The notes beneath the pieces were generated by a model. The model saw only the letters and a list, made by a program, of their open reading frames with translations. It was not told where the DNA came from and did no database searches. From contig JBEHXV010000018.1 in NCBI GenBank assembly GCA_048498515.1, positions 1-64,000 of the forward strand: DNA of 64,000 nt, given 5' to 3'. Source of the DNA: UBA4416 sp048498515. Lineage in GTDB: Bacteria > Bacteroidota > Bacteroidia > B-17B0 > Aurantibacillaceae. The first letter of the stretch is position 1. Every line of letters starts with the position of its first letter. Positions 33,919 to 41,756 of the stretch are shown piece by piece. A program made the position numbers and the translations under genes.

Positions 33919-36729
33919 ATGAAAGACACCTCTATAAAATCCGTTTTAATTATTGGCTCAGGACCCATTATTATTGGCCAGGCCTGCGAATTTGACTACT
34001 CCGGTTCACAATCGGCAAAAAGCTTAAGGGAAGAAGGCATTGAAGTAACGCTGATTAACTCGAACCCGGCAACCATTATGACCGATAAGGTTACCGCCGA
34101 CCACATTTACCTATTGCCGCTGGAAGTAAAATCCATTATCAAGATACTGGAGGAACGCAAGATAGACGCGGTTTTGCCAACCATGGGCGGACAAACCGCT
34201 TTAAATCTTGCCCTGAAATGCGATGACATGGGCATCTGGAAAAAGTATGGCGTGAAAATGATTGGTGTTGACATTGACGCCATTAAAGTAACAGAGGACC
34301 GTGACTTGTTCCGTGCCCGCATGGAAGAAATTGGCGTAGCAATGGCACCTTCAAAAATTGCCAAATCATTTCTGGAAGGTAAATCCATTGCACAGGAATT
34401 TGGATTCCCGCTCGTTATTCGTCCTTCCTTTACGCTTGGCGGAAGCGGCGGTTCGGTGGTTTATAAAAAAGAAGATTACGATCATTTATTGAACCGTGGT
34501 TTACAAACTTCGCCCATACATGAAGTATTGATTGACAAAGCCGTTTTAGGCTGGAAGGAATATGAGCTGGAATTACTGCGTGATAAAAACGATAATGTCG
34601 CTATTATCTGCTCCATCGAAAATTTTGACCCAATGGGTGTGCATACCGGCGATAGCATTACGGTGGCTCCCGCGCAAACCCTGAGCGACAGTACTTATCA
34701 GAAAATGCGTACCATGGCTATTAAAATGATGCGCAGCATTGGTAACTTCTCGGGTGGTTGCAACGTGCAGTTTGCCGTAAGTGACGATGAGAAAGAAGAG
34801 ATCATCGCCATTGAAATTAATCCACGCGTGTCCCGTTCATCGGCCCTGGCCAGTAAAGCTACCGGTTACCCTATTGCCCGCATTGCCAGTAAACTGGCCA
34901 TTGGTTATACGCTGGACGAACTGATAAACCAGATCACCAAATCAACATCGGCTTATTTCGAACCGACTTTAGACTATGTGATCGTAAAAATACCACGTTG
35001 GAACTTTGACAAGTTTAAAGGGTGCAACCGCGAACTGGGTTTCCAGATGAAATCGGTTGGCGAGGTAATGGCCATTGGCCGCTCATTTCAGGAGGCTCTG
35101 CAAAAGGCCTGTCAGAGTTTAGAGATCAAACGTAATGGTTTGGGTGCCGATGGAAAAGAGAACACCAACCAGGCTGAACTACTGGCAGGATTGGAACGAC
35201 CGAGCTGGAACCGCCTGTTCATGATCTATGATGCCATGAAATTGGGGATCTCCATTAAAACCATCCAGAAACTCACACGCATTGATATGTGGTTCCTGGA
35301 ACAGATCGAGCAAATGATAGCGGTGGAAAATGAGATCAGCAAATACCGCTTAGCGGATATTCCAAGAGATTTGTTGTACGAAGCCAAACAAATGGGTTAC
35401 GCCGACAGGCAGGTGGCACACCTGCTGCGTTGCCTGGAAAGCGAGGTGTACAATAAACGCAAGGAACTGAACATTAACCGGGTATTTAAGATGGTGGATA
35501 CCTGCGCGGCTGAGTTCGAAGCAAAAACACCTTACTACTATTCCACTTTTGAAGATGAGAATGAAAGTATCCGTACCGACAAAAAGAAAGTGATCATCTT
35601 AGGTTCAGGCCCCAACCGCATTGGCCAGGGAATTGAGTTTGACTACAGCTGCGTGCATGGTGTATTAGCGGCTAAAGAAATGGGTTACGAAACCATCATG
35701 ATAAACTGTAATCCCGAAACCGTTAGTACCGATTTCAGCACGGCTGATAAACTTTACTTTGAACCGGTATTCTGGGAACATATTTACGACATTATCCTGC
35801 ACGAAAAGCCGGAAGGTGTCATTGTTCAGCTGGGCGGGCAAACCGCTTTGAAACTGGCTGAAAAGCTGGAACGTTACGGCATTAAGATCATCGGCACCGA
35901 TTTCAAATCGTTGGATTTGGCAGAGGACAGGGGAAGTTTCTCAACCCTGTTAAAAGAAAACAACATTCCTTACCCTAAGTTTGGGGTAATCAATGACGCC
36001 GAAGAGGCCATTACATTATCAAAAGAATTAGGCTTCCCGTTATTGGTTCGTCCGAGCTATGTACTGGGAGGCCAAAGCATGAAGATTGTGATTAACGAAG
36101 AAGAGCTGGAGCAACATGTGGTAAAATTATTAAATGATCTGCCGGATAATAAGGTATTACTGGATCATTTCTTACAGGGCGCCATTGAAGCCGAATCGGA
36201 TTCGATTTGCGATGGGAAAGACGTGTACATTATTGGCATGATGGAGCATATTGAGCCTGCCGGTATTCACAGCGGCGATAGCTATGCCGTACTTCCAACG
36301 TTTGACCTTTCAGAGAATGTCATCAAACAAATGGAGCAGCATACTAAAACCATTGCTTTAGCGCTTAATACGGTTGGTTTATTAAACATCCAGTTTGCCA
36401 TTAAAGACGAGGTGGTTTATATTATTGAAGCGAACCCGCGCGCATCACGTACGGTACCATTCATTGCCAAAGCCTACGATGAGCCTTATGTGAATTACGC
36501 TACCAAAGTGATGCTGGGTCAGAAAGTAAAAGATTTTAAATTTGAGCCTAAGAAAAAAGGATACGCCATTAAGATTCCGGTATTCAGCTACGAGAAATTC
36601 CCTGAGATCCAGAAAGAACTGGGGCCTGAAATGAAATCGACCGGAGAAGCTATTTATTTTATCGATGACCTGTATGATGAGTATTTCCAGAACATTTACA
36701 GCGAACGGAATTTGTATTTGAGTAAGTAA
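33919..36729 (+). CDS. carB: Carbamoyl-phosphate synthase large subunit without MGS domain
   Basis: Makes carbamoyl phosphate for arginine and pyrimidine synthesis, with the glutaminase CarA, which is not in this window. The two ATP-grasp halves are clear: IIGSGPIIIGQACEFDYSG and RPSFTLGGSGGSVVYK with AIEINPRVSRSSALASKATGYPIA, then LGSGPNRIGQGIEFDYS and RPSYVLGGQSMKIV with IIEANPRASRTVPFIAKAY. The protein ends at residue 936 soon after the second biotin-carboxylase-like part; the C-terminal ~130-residue MGS-like allosteric domain of the 1073-residue E. coli enzyme is absent. I recall the same shortened form in other Bacteroidota. A convergent terminator follows. Confidence 0.97.
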   Translation: MKDTSIKSVLIIGSGPIIIGQACEFDYSGSQSAKSLREEGIEVTLINSNPATIMTDKVTADHIYLLPLEVKSIIKILEERKIDAVLPTMGGQTALNLALKCDDMGIWKKYGVKMIGVDIDAIKVTEDRDLFRARMEEIGVAMAPSKIAKSFLEGKSIAQEFGFPLVIRPSFTLGGSGGSVVYKKEDYDHLLNRGLQTSPIHEVLIDKAVLGWKEYELELLRDKNDNVAIICSIENFDPMGVHTGDSITVAPAQTLSDSTYQKMRTMAIKMMRSIGNFSGGCNVQFAVSDDEKEEIIAIEINPRVSRSSALASKATGYPIARIASKLAIGYTLDELINQITKSTSAYFEPTLDYVIVKIPRWNFDKFKGCNRELGFQMKSVGEVMAIGRSFQEALQKACQSLEIKRNGLGADGKENTNQAELLAGLERPSWNRLFMIYDAMKLGISIKTIQKLTRIDMWFLEQIEQMIAVENEISKYRLADIPRDLLYEAKQMGYADRQVAHLLRCLESEVYNKRKELNINRVFKMVDTCAAEFEAKTPYYYSTFEDENESIRTDKKKVIILGSGPNRIGQGIEFDYSCVHGVLAAKEMGYETIMINCNPETVSTDFSTADKLYFEPVFWEHIYDIILHEKPEGVIVQLGGQTALKLAEKLERYGIKIIGTDFKSLDLAEDRGSFSTLLKENNIPYPKFGVINDAEEAITLSKELGFPLLVRPSYVLGGQSMKIVINEEELEQHVVKLLNDLPDNKVLLDHFLQGAIEAESDSICDGKDVYIIGMMEHIEPAGIHSGDSYAVLPTFDLSENVIKQMEQHTKTIALALNTVGLLNIQFAIKDEVVYIIEANPRASRTVPFIAKAYDEPYVNYATKVMLGQKVKDFKFEPKKKGYAIKIPVFSYEKFPEIQKELGPEMKSTGEAIYFIDDLYDEYFQNIYSERNLYLSK

Positions 36730-36747
36730 GTTGTTCCCTAATTTTTT

Positions 36748-36785
36748 AAAACCCTGTCGGAATAATTCCGACAGGGTTTTGTTTT
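36748..36785. terminator. Bidirectional terminator between convergent genes
   Basis: A perfect 16-bp stem, AAAACCCTGTCGGAAT (36748-36763) and ATTCCGACAGGGTTTT (36765-36780), has T-rich ends on both sides. It ends carB on the plus strand and the outer-membrane protein gene on the minus strand. Confidence 0.93.
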
Positions 36786-37510
36786 TAGTTCCTACTCAAA
36801 ACATTTTTCATTTCTCTTCTGTACTTCTTCCTCACAAAACCGTAAAATTTCACATCGCGGTAAATCTGTCTTAAATCTACCCATAAACCGTAGGAATAAT
36901 ACGCGCCACTAAAATTCACATTCGGATTTTTATCTAAGGCAATGCGATATCCTGCGCTTCCCGTTACCCCTACCCACTTAAAAGGCTTTAAAACAATGTC
37001 AACACCACCGCTGGTGAGCGAGGTACCGCCGTTGACCTCCGAAACAATTTTGTCTGTCCTGTCATCTATTAACTTAATGTGGTAACCGCCCAGGCCAACT
37101 TCAAGTGGCAATGCCAATTCAAAATAACGTTTATCAATAATTTTGTAACGATAGAACAAAGTCAGATAGTTTAGATTTAATGTCCGCTTTAGCGGCACAC
37201 TATTCACATCTTTACTCGTTAAGTTTTGCTTGGAATTATTTTGGATGCCATAGATGCCAAATCCTACCGTATGTTTTTCTTTAAGGATGATGCCTAACTG
37301 AAATCCTTTCACGTTCACCGGCCCTTCCTTAATAAAAGAATTCCGGTTATCAATAGCTACAAAAGGCCTTATAATTTTAAAACGATACGTATGCAGGCTG
37401 TCCATTTTAAATTTAGCGGTTAGCGAATCAATCGCATCTTGCCGAGAATAATCCTGTGCATACAACGACATGGAAATCAAGCAGCTTAAAATATGGATCA
37501 GGTTTTTCAA
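36785..37510 (-). CDS. Exported, probably outer-membrane beta-strand protein, unknown function
   Basis: A 241-residue protein with a signal peptide (residues 1-18, ending LYAQ). The body has repeated amphipathic strands (FQLGIILKEKHTVGFGIYGI, LNYLTLFYRYKI, LALPLEVGLGGYHIKLI, VGVTGSAGYRIAL, GAYYSYGLWVDLRQIY), so it is probably a barrel. It ends in a basic tail instead of the usual terminal aromatic residue. No family is recognised. It is transcribed alone between SRP RNA and carB. Confidence 0.6.
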   Translation of the reverse strand: MKNLIHILSCLISMSLYAQDYSRQDAIDSLTAKFKMDSLHTYRFKIIRPFVAIDNRNSFIKEGPVNVKGFQLGIILKEKHTVGFGIYGIQNNSKQNLTSKDVNSVPLKRTLNLNYLTLFYRYKIIDKRYFELALPLEVGLGGYHIKLIDDRTDKIVSEVNGGTSLTSGGVDIVLKPFKWVGVTGSAGYRIALDKNPNVNFSGAYYSYGLWVDLRQIYRDVKFYGFVRKKYRREMKNVLSRN

Positions 37511-37584
37511 AACAGGCGCTTCGTTCTGACAGTTATTTCACAGATAAGTTTAAAAAGATTTCGCCACTTTTGGGCACAAAAAAA

Positions 37585-37679
37585 GGGTAAGCTACTTCCA
37601 TCGCACCGCTCAACCATCTACCCTTGCTATGTTCCCATCCTGGGGGATTTGACAGGAGCTGGTCGTGAAAGACTTACCC
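37585..37679 (-). ncRNA. ffs: Signal recognition particle RNA (small bacterial type)
   Basis: On the minus strand the ~95-nt RNA begins GGGTAAGTCTTTC and ends GTAGCTTACCC, which pair as the terminal stem. The core CCCCCAGGATGGGAACATAG with CAAGGGTA after it is helix 8, with a GGAA-type tetraloop and the conserved internal loops that bind Ffh. A T-tract follows at once (37584-37578), and a TACTTTTG promoter element ends 5 bases before the 5' end. It guides membrane proteins to the translocon. The reading frame that spans it on the plus strand is not a gene. Confidence 0.92.
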
Positions 37680-37683
37680 GCGG

Positions 37684-37691
37684 CAAAAGTA
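37684..37691 (-). promoter_or_regulatory. -7 element of the SRP RNA promoter (TACTTTTG)
   Basis: Exact TAnnTTTG match on the minus strand, placed so that transcription starts at the first G of the RNA (about 37679). No clear TTG box is found about 20 nt upstream. Confidence 0.65.
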
Positions 37692-37769
37692 GAGAATTTA
37701 TTTCATTTTTAGCATAATTTTCGCAAAATTTGTACGTTGGCTAAATAATGCTGACTTTTAAGTAATTAT

Positions 37770-38729
37770 ATGAATATTTCCATTGTCATCCCTTTATTTA
37801 ACGAAGAAGAATCGTTGCCGGAACTTCACGACTGGATCAAACGCGTGATGGATGAGAATGGGTATTCTTACGAAATTGTTTTTGTAGATGATGGCAGCAA
37901 GGATAAATCCTGGCAAGTCATCGAATTGTTATCTGCTAAAAACCCTCATGTAAAAGCCATTAAATTTCGCCGCAACTATGGCAAGTCGCCGGGCCTGCAT
38001 GTTGGCTTTGAGGCCGCTCAGGGTGATGTGGTGATTACAATGGATGCCGATCTTCAGGATTCGCCTGATGAGATCCCTGAATTGTACAACATGATCAAAT
38101 CGGGCGAATACGACCTGGTAAGTGGCTGGAAACAAAAGCGTTTTGATAACAAGCTGACCAAAAATATCCCTTCCAAATTATATAACGGAACCAATCGTTT
38201 GATCTCCGGGATCAAATTACACGACATGAATTGCGGCTTGAAAGCGTATCGCAAAGAAGTTGTAAAAGGCATTGAAGTGTATGGCGAAATGCACCGTTTT
38301 ATACCGGTACTGGCCAAAAACGCTGGTTTTACGAAGATTGGTGAAAAAGTGGTTCAGCACCAGGCACGTAAATATGGTGTGAGTAAATTTGGATGGGAAC
38401 GTTTTATTAATGGTTTTTTAGACCTGTTAACCATCACTTTCCTTTCCAAGTTCGGGAAACGGCCCATGCATTTTTTTGGATTGATAGGAACCCTAATGTT
38501 TATGGTAGGGCTGTTCTCAGTATTATACCTGGGCGCTGATAAATTTTACCATGCCTTTATCATCCATAAAGCTGCCAGGCTCCTTACCGACCGCCCTTCG
38601 TTTTATATTGCATTAACCTCCATGATGTTAGGTACCATGTTGTTTTTGGCAGGCTTTATTGGCGAATTGATCTTAAGAAATTCCCCGGACCGGAATAACT
38701 ATCTGCTGGAGAAAAAAATAAATCTGTAA
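37770..38729 (+). CDS. GT2 glycosyltransferase with two C-terminal membrane helices (DPM1/GtrB-like)
   Basis: A 319-residue protein. ISIVIPLFNEEESLPEL opens the GT-A fold, VFVDDGSKDKSW and VITMDADLQDSPDEIPEL give the nucleotide and metal motifs, and MNCGLKAYR follows. Two membrane helices at about 233-255 and 275-300 anchor it. Relatives move a sugar from a nucleotide donor to undecaprenyl phosphate, giving donors for GT87-like enzymes such as the one at 10223. It is followed 6 bases later by the gene at 38736, probably in one transcript. Confidence 0.9.
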   Translation: MNISIVIPLFNEEESLPELHDWIKRVMDENGYSYEIVFVDDGSKDKSWQVIELLSAKNPHVKAIKFRRNYGKSPGLHVGFEAAQGDVVITMDADLQDSPDEIPELYNMIKSGEYDLVSGWKQKRFDNKLTKNIPSKLYNGTNRLISGIKLHDMNCGLKAYRKEVVKGIEVYGEMHRFIPVLAKNAGFTKIGEKVVQHQARKYGVSKFGWERFINGFLDLLTITFLSKFGKRPMHFFGLIGTLMFMVGLFSVLYLGADKFYHAFIIHKAARLLTDRPSFYIALTSMMLGTMLFLAGFIGELILRNSPDRNNYLLEKKINL

Positions 38730-38735
38730 GCACCC

Positions 38736-39332
38736 ATGATGGAAGAACAACCACGGAGAAAACAGCGCGTTCCATTATCTCCCGAGGAGTTGTATTATTT
38801 TAAGGAAATAAAAAAACTTAAGAACCGGGAAAAAGAAGAAGCCTTTAAGGCTACCTTTTTTTACAAGGTGCTCAACCGTATTAATATTTTTTTAGCAGGT
38901 TTTTTAACCTATGCTATTTTAAGCACACTCATCCTTTGCAGCTGGGAAGAATCTTTCATTGAACACCAAACCGTTTCTTTTGGAGCACTTGAACAAAAAA
39001 CACAGCGGCATACCATTCGTGATGTGGATTTAACATTGAGTACGGGTGAAGAATTGCATGTAAAAACAGATGAGCTTTTTGAACAACCAAAAAACAAGCA
39101 GCTCATTCATGTAGGACGCGACTTGCTGTTCAACAAAATTATTAAAGTAAAATTTGCCTTCGACAACAGGGCTTTCTGGAATGCCAACGCTTACGCTTCA
39201 TTAAGCGTTTGCATTTTTGCCATGGTGCTGGGGCTTTTCATTTACCAGGTAAACAAACACCTGAGCGTTAACGGTTTGTTAATGGCCATGAGCTTATTTT
39301 TTCTGGCCAGCCTGTATTTTGTGATGGTGTAA
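38736..39332 (+). CDS. Membrane protein of unknown function
   Basis: A 198-residue protein. A charged N-terminus (EEQPRRKQRVPLSPEELYYFKEIKKL) is followed by a helix at about 50-70, a soluble stretch of about 85 residues, and two helices near the C-terminus (about 150-172 and 178-196). I recognise no family. Its short distance from the GT2 gene suggests a shared role, perhaps as a partner in lipid-linked sugar handling, but this is inference only. Confidence 0.65.
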   Translation: MMEEQPRRKQRVPLSPEELYYFKEIKKLKNREKEEAFKATFFYKVLNRINIFLAGFLTYAILSTLILCSWEESFIEHQTVSFGALEQKTQRHTIRDVDLTLSTGEELHVKTDELFEQPKNKQLIHVGRDLLFNKIIKVKFAFDNRAFWNANAYASLSVCIFAMVLGLFIYQVNKHLSVNGLLMAMSLFFLASLYFVMV

Positions 39333-39342
39333 GACGTTCCGA

Positions 39343-40098
39343 TTATTCAAACACATAGGTTCCAATCAAGATAAGCTTATCGTTACAATAGGTTTTACTT
39401 GTTATTGTTTTTGGTTCATTTTCAGTTATCGTTTTGAAGATCGTTATCGTTTTTGAAGGCCGGTTTAGTACTTTCCTGATAGAAAGCTCCTGGCTGCCTT
39501 TGAAAAAAGTTTCTTCTACTTCTTCCGGTTCTTCGGGGAAATACTTGTTACTTATACTATTGGCATAAAAAATGAACCTTTTTGAAACCGAATGCTTTAA
39601 GCTATCACCGGCGTAATCATAAGAGTTTTCGGTGAACATCATTGACGACATACTGTTTGTGTCTGTAACGGCCTTAATGAGCTGTCCTTTTTTATTGTAA
39701 ACATAAATCATGTCGCAGGTTTCCAATGTCGTATCATTAAGCCGGAGAGGCTTGCATTGAACGAAATTAACAGTATCTTCTTTTCCATTTGCATCCACCG
39801 TATAAAGTTCATTCTGGCTATCGGTCATCACATAACTTTTGTATTTAGTTTCGACATCCTGAATTGTAATGATTTTTGTTTTGGGACTATAAATAGCTAT
39901 CAACGACGTTCTGGTAACTTGTTTTTTAGTTACTGAATCAATGGTCGTTATTAAATAGTTAAGTTTGGTTGATTTTCTTTTCAGGAAATCGTTTTCAGTG
40001 AAATCGCCGGAAAAATTTTGTGATGACAGGCTTACCCATGAAATTAAAAGAAATACTAAACTTGTTAATTTCATAAAGGTCAGGGTTACCTGTAGCAT
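39343..40098 (-). CDS. Exported protein of unknown function
   Basis: A protein of 251 residues (ATG 40098) or 243 (ATG 40074, MKLTSLVFLLISW); both give a signal peptide ending near SLSSQ. The mature part is beta-rich with many Thr, Lys and Tyr and a repeated I-T/V-T pattern (KTITIFKTITENEPKTITSK). No domain is recognised. Its first ATG overlaps the psd stop codon by one base (TAATG), so it is probably translated after psd. It lacks a lipobox and a T9SS C-terminal signal. Confidence 0.65.
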   Translation of the reverse strand: MLQVTLTFMKLTSLVFLLISWVSLSSQNFSGDFTENDFLKRKSTKLNYLITTIDSVTKKQVTRTSLIAIYSPKTKIITIQDVETKYKSYVMTDSQNELYTVDANGKEDTVNFVQCKPLRLNDTTLETCDMIYVYNKKGQLIKAVTDTNSMSSMMFTENSYDYAGDSLKHSVSKRFIFYANSISNKYFPEEPEEVEETFFKGSQELSIRKVLNRPSKTITIFKTITENEPKTITSKTYCNDKLILIGTYVFE

Positions 40099-40757
40099 TA
40101 AAACTCTGCAATAACCGACTGGGAGCCTTTCACCACATCACCGATCTTAATCTTTAGCTTAGCATCCAAAGGCAAATACAAATCGACGCGCGAGCCGAAT
40201 TTAATGAAACCCATTTCCCCGCATTGGGTTGCTTTGTCGCCTTCCTTGCTATACATAACAATACGGCGCGCTAATGCGCCTGCAACCTGCCTGAACAGGA
40301 CTGATTTGCCATTTGTAGGATGTTTCACCACAATGCTGGTGCGCTCATTCTCAGTACTTGCTTTTGGCAAAGAGGCTACCATGAACTTACCCGCATGGTA
40401 TTTGGCATAGGCCACATCGCCCGAAATAGGGTAACGGTTCACATGCACATTAATAGGCGACATAAAAATGGAAACCTGGATGCGCTTATCTTTGAAATAC
40501 TCTGTTTCTTCTGTTTCTTCAATTACCACTACTTTTCCATCGGCCGGCGCTATGATCTCATTATCATGCAACCTGTGAACACGGGTTGGGTGTCTGAAGA
40601 ACTGGATCACAATGCACAATAACACAAACGTTAATACATAGGAGAACCAGTGCGCAATGGGAAAGCCCGGAAAGGCAAAAAAAGCGATAGAGATTATGAT
40701 CGCATTGAAAATTAAGGTAACAAATAATGTGGGATATCCTTCTCTGTGAAACTTCAT
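40098..40757 (-). CDS. psd: Phosphatidylserine decarboxylase, short form
   Basis: A 219-residue membrane-bound enzyme making phosphatidylethanolamine. Two N-terminal helices are followed by EIIAPADGKVVVIEE, FMSPINVHVNRYPISGDV and the self-cleavage region GEMGFIKFGSRVDLYLP, where the Gly-Ser bond takes the place of the LGST site of the long E. coli form. Cleavage would give the beta chain and a short alpha chain with the pyruvoyl group. The size fits the short family (about 200-230 residues) found widely outside Gammaproteobacteria. It is the first gene of a two-gene unit. Confidence 0.93.
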   Translation of the reverse strand: MKFHREGYPTLFVTLIFNAIIISIAFFAFPGFPIAHWFSYVLTFVLLCIVIQFFRHPTRVHRLHDNEIIAPADGKVVVIEETEETEYFKDKRIQVSIFMSPINVHVNRYPISGDVAYAKYHAGKFMVASLPKASTENERTSIVVKHPTNGKSVLFRQVAGALARRIVMYSKEGDKATQCGEMGFIKFGSRVDLYLPLDAKLKIKIGDVVKGSQSVIAEF

Positions 40758-40824
40758 AGTGCTTGATTGAATTTTTGTAAAAATAAGATTAATTGAACCA
40801 GGTTGTACCGATGATCGTTAGCTT

Positions 40825-41754
40825 TTAGTTAAATTTTGCTTCCGAATCGTCGGGCCAGTGTTTGGATTGTTGTCTTGAGAACCTTAAGCCCAGCATGAGT
40901 TCGTGGGTACCGGTAGAGTATTTTTTAAGGTTGGTAGTGGTAAAATCATAGGAATAACCAATCATTAAATAATTCTTATACATAAAGCCTACCAGTGCCG
41001 TAAAAGCATCGTTATGCCTGTATCCACCACCCAGCCAGATCTGTTCCTTGTAAATAGCACGCACACCTACATCAATTTTCATGGGTGCAGGATCGGCATA
41101 TTTCAATAAGAAGGAAGGCTCAATTTTAAAGTCATCGCCCAGCTTAAATTTATAGGCCCCATTTACCAGGAAATGGGTTACCAGGGTTCCTTTGTTATCG
41201 CCATCTACATATAACTTAATTGGGCTCTGGTATAATTGCGGTGCGCTGAATCCCAGGTACCAATCATCGTTGTGTACATAAATACCTGCTCCAAAATCGG
41301 GAACTGTTACCGTTTGGTATTGAGTTAATAAGTTATCATCGCCCGAATCGTGCAGGGTTAGCTTATGACCATCAATACCCCATTGCTGGATGCCGGCGCT
41401 TAAGCCAAGGGATAATTTTGTTTTTTTAGCGATCTTAATATGGTAAGCGTATGCCAGGCTAATTCCTACCCTTCGTGTAGGCCCAACAATGTCTGTATAA
41501 ATGTGAGTACCCAAACCCATATGCCTGTTCTTTAAAGGAGAGTGCAGGGTTAGCATGTAAGTTCTCGGCGCATCGGTAATACCAACCCACTGGTAGCGGT
41601 TATTCGAACGCACATCGGCATACTCGTCCTTACCCGCAACCGCAGGATTAATTGCCAGGTCGTTGAGCATATACTGCGTATACTGCGGCAATTGCTGCGC
41701 TTGTAAAATATTACAAAGCAGCAGGGTGATGGTTATATATAAATACTGTTTCAT
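40825..41754 (-). CDS. PorP/SprF family type IX secretion membrane protein
   Basis: A 309-residue outer-membrane protein with signal peptide (1-19), then QLPQYTQYMLNDLAINPAVAGKDEY and SNNRYQWVGITDAPRTYMLTLHSPL, the hallmark start of the PorP/SprF family. A barrel follows (GISLAYAYHI, LGLSAGIQQW, FGAGIYV). In F. johnsoniae SprF is needed for secretion of the adhesin SprB through the T9SS, and members pair with cargo carrying type B C-terminal domains. Here it starts 2 bases downstream of exactly such a cargo gene, so it is the likely partner. Confidence 0.95.
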   Translation of the reverse strand: MKQYLYITITLLLCNILQAQQLPQYTQYMLNDLAINPAVAGKDEYADVRSNNRYQWVGITDAPRTYMLTLHSPLKNRHMGLGTHIYTDIVGPTRRVGISLAYAYHIKIAKKTKLSLGLSAGIQQWGIDGHKLTLHDSGDDNLLTQYQTVTVPDFGAGIYVHNDDWYLGFSAPQLYQSPIKLYVDGDNKGTLVTHFLVNGAYKFKLGDDFKIEPSFLLKYADPAPMKIDVGVRAIYKEQIWLGGGYRHNDAFTALVGFMYKNYLMIGYSYDFTTTNLKKYSTGTHELMLGLRFSRQQSKHWPDDSEAKFN

Positions 41755-41756
41755 TT

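Noticed and set aside
37493..37717. A 74-residue reading frame on the plus strand
   Set aside because: It lies across the SRP RNA and the start of a minus-strand gene; no protein features.
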